A DNA stretch of 64,000 nucleotides. Origin: Agrococcus baldri. Lineage in GTDB: Bacteria > Actinomycetota > Actinomycetes > Actinomycetales > Microbacteriaceae. The position numbers and the translations under genes are program-made. Shown piece by piece: positions 29,797 through 39,064 of this stretch. The notes under the pieces were generated by a model that was not told the origin of the DNA, did no database searches, and saw only the letters and a program-made list of their open reading frames with translations. The DNA lies in the NCBI GenBank assembly GCA_007988785.1, contig BJUU01000013.1, positions 1 through 64,000 on the forward strand, in the 5' to 3' direction. Numbering within the stretch: position 1 is the stretch's first letter; every line of letters starts with the position of its first letter.

Positions 29797-30423
29797 GTGA
29801 CCCCCAGCGCTCGACTCAGCGGCGACGATCGTCGCGCCCAGATCATCGAGGCCGTGACGCCCGCGGTGCTCGAGCACGGCGGTGCGATCACCAGCAGGCA
29901 GCTCGCCGAGGCGGCGGGGGTCGCCGAGGGCACGCTGTTCAAGGCGTTCGGCGACAAGGAGTCGCTGCTCACCGCGCTCACCGAGCACCACATGACCAAC
30001 GACGACGCGGTCGCGGAGTTCACGAGCGACTCGCTCGAGGAGCTCGTGGCGACGCTCGTCGCCGTGCTGGTCGAGCGGATGCGCTTCATGTTCCAGCTGG
30101 TCGTGGCGCTCGGCCCGATCGCGCAGCGCGTCGCCGAGGGGCGCCGCGAGGCCTTCGACGAGTCGAAGCTCTGGATCGCCGCTCGCTTCGAGCCCTTCGA
30201 GTCGCAGCTCCGGGTGCCGCCGCTGGTGGCGGCCGAGGTGCTCCGTACGCTAGCCTGGTCGGCTGCCTCAGGCTGGGGCGAGCACAGCGCCGTGTCATCG
30301 GTCGATGACATCCTGCAGGTCCTGCTGCACGGCATCGTCCGCGCCGAGACCGCACCCGACCCATCTGCACCCCAACACCCCGCCGTGACCACGGCATCCG
30401 CACCCGGGACCCAGAAGGCCTGA
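29797..30423 (+). CDS. TetR-family regulator of the ABC exporter
   Basis: 208 residues. N-terminal HTH: RRAQIIEAVTPAVLEHGG, SRQLAEAAGVAEGTLFKAFG, DKESLLTAL. The C-terminal ligand domain is divergent, as usual. It lies immediately before two ABC exporter subunits (three-base gap), so induction of efflux by a substrate is likely. A strong operator sits over its own promoter at 29765-29786. Confidence 0.92.
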   Translation: MTPSARLSGDDRRAQIIEAVTPAVLEHGGAITSRQLAEAAGVAEGTLFKAFGDKESLLTALTEHHMTNDDAVAEFTSDSLEELVATLVAVLVERMRFMFQLVVALGPIAQRVAEGRREAFDESKLWIAARFEPFESQLRVPPLVAAEVLRTLAWSAASGWGEHSAVSSVDDILQVLLHGIVRAETAPDPSAPQHPAVTTASAPGTQKA

Positions 30424-30426
30424 ACC

Positions 30427-32151
30427 ATGCTCTGGAAGCTCATCGTCCGCTACGTGAAGCCCTCCTGGCTTCCCCTCATCCTCGTCGTGCTGTTCCAGTT
30501 CACGCAGTCTGTGCTCTCGCTCATGCTGCCGACGATCAACGCCGACATCATCAACGACGGCGTGCTCGCCGGCGACACCGACACCATCTGGCGGCTCGGC
30601 TTCCTGATGCTGGGCCTGAGCCTCGGCCAGGTGACCGCGAACATCCTCGCGATCCTGTTCGGCGCCCGCCTGGCGATGCGCGCCGGCCGCGATCTGCGCG
30701 GCGACATCTTCCGCTCGGTGAGCGACTACAGCGAGCAGGACGTGCAGCGCTTCGGCGCCGCGAGCCTCATCACGCGCAACACGAACGACGTGCAGCAGGT
30801 GCAGATGCTCATCCTGATGAGCTGCACGATGCTGCTGTCGGCCCCCATGCTCGCGATCGGCGGCGTCATCATGGCCATCCGCGCCGACGCGACGCTCTCG
30901 TGGCTGATCGCGGTCGCCGTGCCGCTCATGCTCGTCGTGCTCGGCATCATCGTCTCGCGCATGGTGCCGATCTTCCGGCAGCTGCAGGAGCGCATCGACG
31001 GCATCAACAAGGTGCTGCGCGAGCAGCTCACGGGCATCCGCGTCGTGCGCGCCTTCGTGCAGGAGCGCCGCGAGAAGGCGCGCTTCGCGGTCGCGAACGA
31101 CAAGGTCACCGACGCCATGCTGCGCACCGGCAACCTGTTCGTGCTGATGTTCCCCATCATCATGCTGATCGTCGAGCTCTCGTCGATCTCGGTCGTGTGG
31201 TTCGGCGCCGGCCTGGTCGATCAGGGCGAGCTCGAGATCGGCACGATGATGGCCTTCCTGCAGTACCTGATGCAGATCCTGATGGGCGTCATGATGGCGA
31301 CCTTCATGACGATCATGATCCCCAGGGCGGCCGTCTCGGCGAAGCGCATCGGCGAGGTGCTCGACACCGAGCCGTCGATCGAGCGGGTGGCCCGCGGCGA
31401 GGCGATGCCGACGCCCGGCACCGTCGAGCTGCAGGATGTCGTCTTCCGGTACCCGGGCGCCGAGACCCCCGTGCTCGACGGCGTCTCGTTCAGGGCCGAG
31501 CCCGGCGAGACGCTCGCGATCATCGGCTCGACCGGTGCCGGCAAGACCACGCTCGTCAACCTCATCCCGCGCCTGTTCGACGCCACGGGCGGCCGCGTGC
31601 TGGTCGGCGGCGCCGACGTGCGGGACGTCGACGCCGAGACGCTCTGGCGCGGCATCTCGATCGTGCCGCAGCGGCCCTACCTCTTCGGCGGCACCGTCGC
31701 GAGCAACCTGCGCTACGGCAACGAGGAGGCCACCGACGAGCAGCTCTGGCGGGCGCTCGAGATCGCCCAGGCGGCCGGCTTCGTGCAGCAGATGGACGGG
31801 CAGCTCGAGGCGCGCATCGCGCAGGGCGGCACCAACGTCTCCGGCGGCCAGCGCCAGCGGCTGTCGATCGCGCGAGCGCTCGTGGCCGAGCCCGACGTGC
31901 TCGTCTTCGACGACTCGTTCTCGGCGCTCGACCTGACGACGGATGCGCGCCTGCGGGCGGCGCTGACCGAGGCGGTGGGCGCGACCACGCAGATCGTCGT
32001 CGCGCAGCGGGTGTCGACGATCATCGACGCCGACCGCATCATCGTGCTCGAGGCCGGCAGGGTCGTCGGCACGGGCACCCATGACCAGTTGCTCGAGAGC
32101 AACGAGACGTACCGCGAGATCGTCGAATCGCAGATGGCTGTGGAGGCCTGA
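30427..32151 (+). CDS. ABC exporter half-transporter with degenerate ATP site
   Basis: 574 residues: six transmembrane helices (about 15-310) then an ATPase domain with Walker A GSTGAGKTT, signature NVSGGQRQRLSIARAL, and VLVFDDSFSALD. The catalytic Glu after Walker B is Asp and the H-loop His is Gln (VVAQRVSTI), both hallmarks of the degenerate site in heterodimeric exporters such as BmrCD/TmrAB. Its partner follows one base later. Likely exports hydrophobic compounds under TetR control. Confidence 0.94.
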   Translation: MLWKLIVRYVKPSWLPLILVVLFQFTQSVLSLMLPTINADIINDGVLAGDTDTIWRLGFLMLGLSLGQVTANILAILFGARLAMRAGRDLRGDIFRSVSDYSEQDVQRFGAASLITRNTNDVQQVQMLILMSCTMLLSAPMLAIGGVIMAIRADATLSWLIAVAVPLMLVVLGIIVSRMVPIFRQLQERIDGINKVLREQLTGIRVVRAFVQERREKARFAVANDKVTDAMLRTGNLFVLMFPIIMLIVELSSISVVWFGAGLVDQGELEIGTMMAFLQYLMQILMGVMMATFMTIMIPRAAVSAKRIGEVLDTEPSIERVARGEAMPTPGTVELQDVVFRYPGAETPVLDGVSFRAEPGETLAIIGSTGAGKTTLVNLIPRLFDATGGRVLVGGADVRDVDAETLWRGISIVPQRPYLFGGTVASNLRYGNEEATDEQLWRALEIAQAAGFVQQMDGQLEARIAQGGTNVSGGQRQRLSIARALVAEPDVLVFDDSFSALDLTTDARLRAALTEAVGATTQIVVAQRVSTIIDADRIIVLEAGRVVGTGTHDQLLESNETYREIVESQMAVEA

Positions 32152-32152
32152 G

Positions 32153-34240
32153 ATGGCGGAGAACAAGAAGCTGACCCGCGAGGAGAAGATCGCGGCGCGC
32201 AAGGCACGCTTCGCGAAGCCCGAGGTCGAGCTGACCGAGGAGGAGCGCCTCGACGAGGAGCTCGCCGAGGCCGCGCGCCTGGGCGCCGGCGACTGGGAGG
32301 CCCCTCCCGGCAAGCCGAAGTCGTTCTGGTCCTCGGGGCGCCGCCTGCTCGGCATGATGCACCCCTACCGCTGGTGGCTCGCGCTGGTGTTCGTGCTCGG
32401 CGCGATCGGCGTCGTGCTGGTCGTGCTCGGGCCGAAGATCCTGGGCGAGGCGACGAACGTCATCGTGCAGGGCTTCATCCAGCAGCAGATGCCGGCCGGC
32501 GCCACACAGGAGCAGATCGTCGAGGGCCTGCGGCAGTCCGGCCAGACCGACTTCGCCAACATGATCGAGCGCATGCCCGATCTGCAGCCAGGGCAGGGCA
32601 TCGACTTCGAGGCGCTCGGCGGCATCCTGCTGCTCGTGCTCGGCGTCTACCTCGCCGGCGCGCTGTTCCAGTGGCTGCAGGGCTTCGTCGTGAACCAGGT
32701 CGTGCAGCGCACGGTGCAGCGCCTGCGCCACGACGTCGAGGAGAAGATCCACCGCCTGCCGCTGTCGTACTACGACCGCACGCAGCGCGGCGAGCTGCTC
32801 TCGCGCGTGACGAACGATCTCGACAACGTCTCGCAGTCGGTCTCGCAGACCCTGTCGCAGATCGTCACCGGCCTGCTGACGGTGATCGGCGTGCTCGTGA
32901 TGATGCTGTCGATCAACGTCTGGCTCGCGCTCATCGCGCTCATCGCGGTGCCGCTCACCGGCGTCATCCTCGGCCTCGTGATGGGGCCGGCGCAGGGCCT
33001 GTTCAAGGAGCAGTGGAAGCGCACCGGCAAGCTGAACGCGATCGTCGAGGAGGCCTTCACCGGCCACGCCCTCGTCAAGGTGTTCGGCCGCGAGGAGGCC
33101 GTGCGCGCCCGCTTCGCCGAGCAGAACGATGCGGTGTTCGCCGCCTCGTTCAAGGCGCAGTTCATCTCCGGCCTGGTCTTCCCGCTGATGACCTTCGTCG
33201 GCAACATCGGCTACGTGCTCGTCGCCGTCGCCGGCGGGCTGTTCGTCGCGGCCGGGCAGATCCTGGTCGGCGACGTGCAGGCGTTCATCCAGTACTCGCA
33301 GCAGTTCTCGCAGAACCTGGGCCAGATCGGCCAGACGGTCACGATGGTGCAGTCGGGCGTCGCCAGCGCCGAGCGCGTCTTCGAGCTGCTCGACGCCGAC
33401 GAGGAGGAGTCGGATGCGGGCGGCGTCGTGCCCGAGGCCGGCACCGGTCGCGTCACCTTCGAGCACGTGCGCTTCTCGTACACGCCCGAGAAGCCGCTCA
33501 TCGAGGATCTCTCGCTCGAGGTCGAGCCCGGGCAGACGGTCGCGATCGTCGGCCCGACCGGCGCCGGCAAGACGACGCTCGTGAACCTGCTGATGCGCTT
33601 CTACGAGCTCGACGGCGGCCGCATCACGCTCGACGGCCTCGACACCGCGACGATGACGAGGGATGCGCTGCGTGCGCAGACGGGCATGGTGCTGCAGGAC
33701 ACGTGGCTGTTCGGCGGCACGATCCGCGAGAACATCGCCTACGGCAGGCCGGATGCCTCCGAGGAGGAGATCCTGGCCGCCGCCGAGGCGACCTACGTCG
33801 ACCGCTTCGTGCACGCGCTGCCGGACGGCTACGACACCGTCATCGACGAGGAGGCCTCGAACCTCTCGGCCGGCGAGAAGCAGCTCGTCACCATCGCCCG
33901 CGCCTTCCTGGCGCAGCCGAGCGTGCTCATCCTCGACGAGGCGACCTCCTCGGTCGACACCCGCACCGAGCTGCTGCTGCAGCAGGCGATGGCAGCGCTG
34001 CGCACCGACCGCACCTCGTTCGTGATCGCGCACCGGCTCTCGACGATCCGCGACGCCGACCTCATCCTCGTGATGGAGGCGGGGCGCATCGTCGAGCAGG
34101 GCACGCACGACGAGCTCGTGGCGGCCGAGGGCGCCTACTGGCGGCTGCTCAACGCGCAGTTCGAGCAGGCGGCGACCGATCTCGACCTCGAGGACGAGCT
34201 GGAGCAGACCGGCACGATCCCGGTGCAGCAGACCACCTAG
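32153..34240 (+). CDS. ABC exporter half-transporter with canonical ATP site
   Basis: 695 residues from ATG 32153. A 70-residue charged cytoplasmic N-terminus (KKLTREEKIAARKARFAKPE) precedes six helices, with an unusually long loop after helix 1 (VIVQGFIQQQMPAGATQEQI to QPGQGIDFEALGG) that should face outside. The ATPase has GPTGAGKTT, LSAGEKQLVTIARAF, LILDEATSSVD and an intact H-loop FVIAHRLSTI. It supplies the hydrolytic site for the degenerate partner encoded upstream. Confidence 0.94.
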   Translation: MAENKKLTREEKIAARKARFAKPEVELTEEERLDEELAEAARLGAGDWEAPPGKPKSFWSSGRRLLGMMHPYRWWLALVFVLGAIGVVLVVLGPKILGEATNVIVQGFIQQQMPAGATQEQIVEGLRQSGQTDFANMIERMPDLQPGQGIDFEALGGILLLVLGVYLAGALFQWLQGFVVNQVVQRTVQRLRHDVEEKIHRLPLSYYDRTQRGELLSRVTNDLDNVSQSVSQTLSQIVTGLLTVIGVLVMMLSINVWLALIALIAVPLTGVILGLVMGPAQGLFKEQWKRTGKLNAIVEEAFTGHALVKVFGREEAVRARFAEQNDAVFAASFKAQFISGLVFPLMTFVGNIGYVLVAVAGGLFVAAGQILVGDVQAFIQYSQQFSQNLGQIGQTVTMVQSGVASAERVFELLDADEEESDAGGVVPEAGTGRVTFEHVRFSYTPEKPLIEDLSLEVEPGQTVAIVGPTGAGKTTLVNLLMRFYELDGGRITLDGLDTATMTRDALRAQTGMVLQDTWLFGGTIRENIAYGRPDASEEEILAAAEATYVDRFVHALPDGYDTVIDEEASNLSAGEKQLVTIARAFLAQPSVLILDEATSSVDTRTELLLQQAMAALRTDRTSFVIAHRLSTIRDADLILVMEAGRIVEQGTHDELVAAEGAYWRLLNAQFEQAATDLDLEDELEQTGTIPVQQTT

Positions 34241-34261
34241 GCCAGCACGGCCAGGTGCTCC

Positions 34262-34307
34262 GCTGGTCGAGGAGCGCCTGGCCGCAGGCCAGACGCGTCA
34301 CGAGACC
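34262..34307. repeat. Palindromic repeat, family 1 copy A
   Basis: Begins GCTGGTCGAGGAGCGC and ends ACGCGTCACGAGACC around a perfect CTGGCC-GCA-GGCCAG stem. Lies between the convergent exporter and maf genes. Related elements are at 52051-52098 and 62493-62533; all sit at convergent gene ends, so they may double as terminators. Confidence 0.75.
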
Positions 34308-34319
34308 ACCGCGCGGCGA

Positions 34320-34952
34320 TCAGCCCGTCAGCGCCGGCCATGCGACGCCCAGCTCGCGCGCGAGCCGCCGCACGGCGGGGATGCTCATCCCCACGACCGT
34401 GGAGGGATCGCCCTCGATGCGGTCGATGAAGGCGGCGCCGCGGCCGTCGATCGTGAAGGCGCCGGCGACCTCCAGCGGCTCGCCGGTGGCGATGTAGGCG
34501 TCGATCTCGGCCTCGTCGATGTCGGGCGAGAAGTCGAGGTGCGTCGCCGTCGACGTGCCCGCGGAGTCCTGGATCCGCCCGTCGCGCACCCGCAGCATCC
34601 AGTGCCCGGAATGCAGGGTCGCCGAGCGGCCGCGCTGGGCGAGCCAGCGCTCGCGGGCGCGCTCGGGCGTGTGCGGCTTGCCGAGCATCCGGCCGCCCAG
34701 ATCGAGCGATGAGTCGCCGCCGAGCACCAGGCCGTCGAAGCCGGTGAGCGCATCCTGGTCGAGCAGCGCCTCGGCCTTCGCGCGGGCCAGCAGCAGCACG
34801 TAGTCGGCGGGGGCGAGCGGGCCGTGCTCGGCCTCGTGCGAGGCGATCAGGACCTCCTCGTCGAGGTCGGTCGGCCGGACGAGCGGTTCGATGCCGGCCT
34901 GGCGCAGCAGCGCGAGCCGGGCGGGGGAGGCGGAGGCGAGGATGAGCTGCAC
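34320..34952 (-). CDS. maf: Maf-type nucleotide pyrophosphatase
   Basis: 210 residues from GTG 34952. Family pattern LILASASPARLALLRQAGI, then FDGLVLGGDSSLDLGGRMLGKP and RIEGDPSTVVGMS. Hydrolyses non-canonical or modified nucleoside triphosphates and in Bacillus is linked to septum control. The usual GADT motif reads GGDSS here, but the Asp base is retained. In many actinobacteria maf lies beside accD/accE genes; here it is about 8 kb away. Confidence 0.9.
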   Translation of the reverse strand: MQLILASASPARLALLRQAGIEPLVRPTDLDEEVLIASHEAEHGPLAPADYVLLLARAKAEALLDQDALTGFDGLVLGGDSSLDLGGRMLGKPHTPERARERWLAQRGRSATLHSGHWMLRVRDGRIQDSAGTSTATHLDFSPDIDEAEIDAYIATGEPLEVAGAFTIDGRGAAFIDRIEGDPSTVVGMSIPAVRRLARELGVAWPALTG

Positions 34953-34987
34953 TCGACGATCCTCGCATCCGCTACGCCCCGGTCGGC

Positions 34988-35542
34988 TCAGCCCTCGGCG
35001 ACCACCTGCGGCACATGCGGGGCGAGGCCGGCCAGCATGGTCAGCACCGCCTCGAGGTCGGCGCGCGTCGCGACCGTCGAGGCGCTCGCGCCGATCATCG
35101 CCAGCAGCGGCACGAGCGCGGCGGTGCGAGCGTGCGGCTCCGGCACCGCCTGCCGCCACAGCGCCTCGAGCGCCTCGAGCCGGGCGGCGTCGATGCGCTG
35201 CTGCACGGCGGCGGCCTCGGCGTCGGTCGCCGCCCACGCCCGCACCGCGCGCTCCAGCCCGTCCTCCGGCAGGTGGGCGATGAGCGTGCCCAGCTGCGCG
35301 ATGGCGGCGGATGCCTCGAGCTCGCCGGTCTCGGCCGTCACGGTCGCGACGAGCTCGAGCTGCGCCCCCTCGTGGGCCTCGAGCACGCCGCGGCGCAGAT
35401 CCCCGGCGCCGCGGAAGTGGTGGTGGAAGGAGCCCTTCGTGACCCCCAGGGCCGCGGCCAGCGGATCGATGCGCACGGCGCGCTCGCCGCCATCGGCCAG
35501 CGCGGCCAGGCCCGCCGCGATCCAGTCGTTCCTGCTCGGCAT
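34988..35542 (-). CDS. TetR-family regulator
   Basis: 184 residues from ATG 35542 with GGGAG upstream. HTH: NDWIAAGLAALADGGERAVR, PLAAALGVTKGSFHHHFRGA, GDLRRGVLEAHE. C-terminal part has Trp and Ala-rich helices. Divergent from a DoxX-like gene; a perfect inverted repeat lies between the two starts and overlaps the DoxX -10, so this protein very probably represses that gene. Confidence 0.9.
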   Translation of the reverse strand: MPSRNDWIAAGLAALADGGERAVRIDPLAAALGVTKGSFHHHFRGAGDLRRGVLEAHEGAQLELVATVTAETGELEASAAIAQLGTLIAHLPEDGLERAVRAWAATDAEAAAVQQRIDAARLEALEALWRQAVPEPHARTAALVPLLAMIGASASTVATRADLEAVLTMLAGLAPHVPQVVAEG

Positions 35543-35572
35543 CCCGCTCCCATCGTCCTCAGCGCTCTCGTT

Positions 35573-35595
35573 CCATACCGTACCGCATGGTATGG
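35573..35595. promoter_or_regulatory. TetR operator between divergent tetR and doxX
   Basis: CCATACC (35573-35579) and GGTATGG (35589-35595) are perfect inverted arms nine bases apart. The right arm overlaps TATGGT (35591-35596), which ends six bases before the ATG at 35603. One bound regulator could therefore control both directions. Confidence 0.8.
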
Positions 35596-35602
35596 TCGCG
35601 TC

Positions 35603-35965
35603 ATGTCCCCGCTGCTCCCGGATCCCGTCTGGCCGGTCGTCGTGCTGGCGGCCACCACCCTCGGCGATGCCGCCATCTCGTGGAAGCCGGTCGCGTTCAT
35701 CGCGCAGTGCTGGGAGGACGTGCGCGTGCCGCGCCGCCACTGGCGGCTGCTCGCCTGGCTGAAGATCGCCGCCGGCGCGGGCCTCATCGCGGGGCTCTGG
35801 ATCCCGGTGCTGGGCCTCGTGACCACCGTGTGCCTCGTCGCCTACTTCATCGGCGCGATCACCTTCCACATCCGCGCGCGCGACTTCGGCCGCAACCTCT
35901 TCGTCAACGCCACCGGCATGCTCATCATCTGCATCGCCGTGCTGCTCTGGTCGTTCCTGCTCTGA
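35603..35965 (+). CDS. DoxX-like membrane protein
   Basis: 120 residues with four hydrophobic segments. WKPVAFIAQCWEDVRVPRRHWRLLAWLKIAAGAGLIAG and FHIRARDFGRNLFVNATGML resemble the DoxX_2 family. Function is unclear; relatives are linked to redox stress or small-molecule resistance. The TetR gene is divergent and the operator overlaps its promoter. Leaderless start is likely. Confidence 0.8.
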   Translation: MSPLLPDPVWPVVVLAATTLGDAAISWKPVAFIAQCWEDVRVPRRHWRLLAWLKIAAGAGLIAGLWIPVLGLVTTVCLVAYFIGAITFHIRARDFGRNLFVNATGMLIICIAVLLWSFLL

Positions 35966-36002
35966 GTGCAGGCGACGGCGCCGCATGCGGGAGGATGGAG
36001 GC

Positions 36003-37271
36003 ATGCCTGCCGCAGAGATCCGCCCCGGTCAGATCGTCGAGCTCACCATCGACAACGTCGCCCACGGCGGCCGCTTCGTCGGCCGCTACGGCGCCACCGA
36101 GACCGAGCGCGGCCGCGTCGTCTTCGTGCCCGACACCATGCCGGGCGAGACCGTGCGCGCGCAGGTGGTGGAGGTGAAGAAGTCCTTCGCCAGCGCCGTC
36201 GCGCTCGAGGTGCTCGACGCATCCGCCGACCGCGTCGAGCACGTCTGGCGCGAGGCCGCCATCGGTCGCGCGCCCGCCGAGCGCGCCGGGGGTGCCGAGT
36301 TCGGGCACATCCGGCTCGCCCGCCAGCGCGAGCTCAAGCAGCGCGTCATCGAGGACGCCCTGCAGCGCACCGGCGGCATCACGCGCGAGGTGGCAGTGCA
36401 GGCCGCACCCGGCGACGACGCGCGCGGCGGCCTCGGCTGGCGCACCCGCACCCGGCTGCACGTCGACGACCGCGGCCGCCAGGGGCCGTTCGCGCCCCGC
36501 AGCCACGAGGTCGTGCCGGTCACGAGCCTGCCGCTCGCGACCCAGGGCATCCAGCGCTCCGCGCAGCTCGACCAGCGCCTGCCCGGCGTCACCGCCGTCG
36601 ACTACGTCGCGTGGGGTGAGGGCGAGGTCGACGTGATCGCGATGGAGGGCGCTCCCGAGCGCGGCCGCACCGACACGATCGTCGAGACCGTCGGCGAGCG
36701 CGAGTTCCAGCTCGACCGCTCGGGCTTCTGGCAGGTGCACCGCGAGGCCGCCGGCGTGCTGACGGATGCGGTGCGGCGCGTCATCGACACGACGCGCGTC
36801 GATCCCGCCGGCTGGTCGCTCGACCTCTACGGCGGCGTCGGCCTGTTCGCGGCGACGATCGCCGAGACGCTCGGGGAGCGCACGCGCGTGACGAGCGTCG
36901 AGGGCGACGAGGTGGCGACCGACCACGCGAGCGAGAACCTCGCCGAATGGCTGGGCGCGAACGCCGAGACCGGCCGCGTCGACCGCTGGCTGCGCGAGCT
37001 GGCAGGGCGCGCGAGCCAGGCCGAGCGCGAGCGGCTCGCGCACGGGCTCATCGTGCTCGACCCGCCGCGCGCCGGTGCCGGCCTCGAGGTGGTCGAGCAG
37101 ATCGCGGGGCTCGAGCCGGCGCAGATCGTCTACGTCGCGTGCGACCCGGTGGCGCTCGCACGCGACGCGAAGCTGCTCGGCGAGCGCGGCTGGCAGCTCG
37201 ACACGCTCGAGGCGTTCGATCTGTTCCCGCATACGCATCACGTCGAAGCGGTTGCCTCCTTCCGCCGCTGA
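36003..37271 (+). CDS. TrmA/RlmCD-type RNA (uracil-5-)methyltransferase
   Basis: 422 residues from ATG 36003 behind GGAGG. N-terminal TRAM domain (QIVELTIDNVAHGGRFVGRY to about residue 60) for RNA binding, then a Rossmann methyltransferase: LDLYGGVGLFAATIAE (SAM site), LIVLDPPRAGAG, and VYVACDPVALARD with the catalytic Cys. It lacks the N-terminal Cys cluster of RlmD, as most actinobacterial forms do. Target uridine (tRNA or 23S rRNA) cannot be decided from sequence. Confidence 0.9.
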   Translation: MPAAEIRPGQIVELTIDNVAHGGRFVGRYGATETERGRVVFVPDTMPGETVRAQVVEVKKSFASAVALEVLDASADRVEHVWREAAIGRAPAERAGGAEFGHIRLARQRELKQRVIEDALQRTGGITREVAVQAAPGDDARGGLGWRTRTRLHVDDRGRQGPFAPRSHEVVPVTSLPLATQGIQRSAQLDQRLPGVTAVDYVAWGEGEVDVIAMEGAPERGRTDTIVETVGEREFQLDRSGFWQVHREAAGVLTDAVRRVIDTTRVDPAGWSLDLYGGVGLFAATIAETLGERTRVTSVEGDEVATDHASENLAEWLGANAETGRVDRWLRELAGRASQAERERLAHGLIVLDPPRAGAGLEVVEQIAGLEPAQIVYVACDPVALARDAKLLGERGWQLDTLEAFDLFPHTHHVEAVASFRR

Positions 37272-37413
37272 CGGTTCCGCTGAGCGGCGTCCGGCGCCTG
37301 TCTCCCGTGTGACATCCGTCCCGCCGGAGACGGGACGTCGCGCCCTGGGGCGCATCCCGCGCGGTTCCTAACGTCGTAGTCGACCCATTGGAACCGCCCC
37401 AGGGAGGCACCGA

Positions 37414-37866
37414 ATGACCACCGACTTCGACATCACCGCAGAGCGCACCCCAGGCACCGAGGTCGCTCGCCTCGCCACCCGCAGCCGTCGCGTCCGACGG
37501 CTCCTCACCGTGATCGCGGGCGCGCTGCTCGCACTCGTCGTGTGGGCGATCGCCGTGCCCGTCGCGGGCCTCGAGCTCGTGGTCGGATCCGGCCAGAGCA
37601 TGCAGCTCGTCGGCCCCGACGGCGTCGCGCTCTCGTCGCTGCTGCTCGGCTTCGGCGCCTGGGCGCTGCTGGCGCTGCTCGAGAGGCTGGGCGAGCGCGG
37701 CCGCCGCTTCTGGCAGGTGACCGGCTGGCTCGTGCTCGCGCTCTCGCTCGCCGGTCCCATCGCGATGGGCGGCGCCCCCGCCGTGCTCGTCGCGCTGCTG
37801 GCGATGCACCTGGTGGTGGGCGTGACCGTCATCCTCGGCCTCGCGCACCGCCGGGCCGGTGCGTAG
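37414..37866 (+). CDS. DUF6069-like membrane protein
   Basis: 150 residues, four transmembrane segments (LLTVIAGALLALVVWAIAVP, VALSSLLLGFGAWALLALLE, FWQVTGWLVLALSLAGPIAM, PAVLVALLAMHLVVGVTVIL). This matches the actinobacterial DUF6069 family, which lacks a known function and often sits near two-component systems, as here. GGGAGG is seven bases before the ATG. Confidence 0.78.
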   Translation: MTTDFDITAERTPGTEVARLATRSRRVRRLLTVIAGALLALVVWAIAVPVAGLELVVGSGQSMQLVGPDGVALSSLLLGFGAWALLALLERLGERGRRFWQVTGWLVLALSLAGPIAMGGAPAVLVALLAMHLVVGVTVILGLAHRRAGA

Positions 37867-37888
37867 CGTGGGCGGCACGGAGGTGCCC

Positions 37889-39064
37889 ATGCAGCGCGAC
37901 GCCACCAGCGTCATGCCCCACCAGCAGCGCGCCCTCGGCCTCGAGCGCATCGCTCGCTGGCCGGGGGCGTGGTTCGCCATCCTGTGGCTGCCGATCCTGC
38001 TGGCCGGCCCCGTCGTCGAGGCGGCGCTCGACGCCGACTGGCTGCGCGGCCTCGCGCTGCTCGCCTTCGGCGGCGCGTTCGCCGTCACGGTGCAGCTGCC
38101 CTTCCGCGACCGCCGGCGGTGGCTCGCCGAGCTCGCCTTCGCCATCGTGGTCGTGCTGTTCGTCGCCTACTTCGCGATCTGGCAGCGCGACAGCGCATTC
38201 CTGCATCCGCTCATGTCGATCGGCGCCGCCGTCGCCGTGCGGCCGCGCGTCGCCCTCGGCATCGTCGTCGGGCTCACGATCAGCGGCGCATCCGCGCTCG
38301 GCATCGAGCGCGGCTCGCTCGAGGACGCCATGCTGCTCGCCTTCGCCACACTGATGGCGGGCGTCGCGAGCTTCCTGGTGCAGCAGCTGATCGAGCTCGC
38401 CCGGCGCCTGCGCGCCGCGCAGCGGCGGCTCGCGCAGACCGCGGTCGCAGAGGAGCGCCAGCGATTCTCGCGCGACCTGCACGACCTGCTCGGCCACACG
38501 CTCTCGGTGATCGTCGTGAAGGCAGAGGCCGTGCGCCGGCTCGCCGAGCGCGAGCCGCGAGCCGCGGCCGAGCACGCCGCCGAGATCGAGACGGTGGGCC
38601 GCCACGCCCTCGCCGAGGTGCGGCAGGTGGTCTCCGGCTACCGCGCCGCCGGCCTCGCCGACGCGATCGAGACCGCCCGCTCCGCGCTCGCGCCCCGCGG
38701 CATCTCGGTGCGGGCGCGGCTGCCGGAGGCCGAGCTCGACGACGAGACGGATGCGCTGCTCGGCTGGATCGTGCGGGAGGGCACCACGAACGTCCTCCGC
38801 CACGCCCGCGCCGCCACGACCTGCCGGGTGCAGGTCACCGCGAGGGGCGAGACGGTGCGCATCGAGATCCGCGACGACGGCCGCGCCGGCGCCCTCGATA
38901 GCCGCGGCGACGGCAGCGGCATCGCCGGCCTGCGCGAGCGCATCGACCGGGTGGGCGGCGTGCTCACCGCCGGGCCGACGCCCGACGGCTACCGCCTGGC
39001 CGCCACGGTGCCGGCCCGGCCCGGCGAGCGGGGCGGGCCCGCGCATCCGGAGGCCGCGTCGTGA
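37889..39064 (+). CDS. Sensor histidine kinase, NarL/DesK type
   Basis: 391 residues from ATG 37889 behind GGAGG; earlier in-frame GTG codons lack a ribosome site. Several N-terminal transmembrane helices with very short loops (sensing probably in the membrane), then HisKA_3 with EERQRFSRDLHDLLGHTLSV (phosphorylated His about 198) and a HATPase_c domain (EGTTNVLRHARA, DGSGIAGLRERI). Overlaps its response regulator by four bases. Confidence 0.94.
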   Translation: MQRDATSVMPHQQRALGLERIARWPGAWFAILWLPILLAGPVVEAALDADWLRGLALLAFGGAFAVTVQLPFRDRRRWLAELAFAIVVVLFVAYFAIWQRDSAFLHPLMSIGAAVAVRPRVALGIVVGLTISGASALGIERGSLEDAMLLAFATLMAGVASFLVQQLIELARRLRAAQRRLAQTAVAEERQRFSRDLHDLLGHTLSVIVVKAEAVRRLAEREPRAAAEHAAEIETVGRHALAEVRQVVSGYRAAGLADAIETARSALAPRGISVRARLPEAELDDETDALLGWIVREGTTNVLRHARAATTCRVQVTARGETVRIEIRDDGRAGALDSRGDGSGIAGLRERIDRVGGVLTAGPTPDGYRLAATVPARPGERGGPAHPEAAS

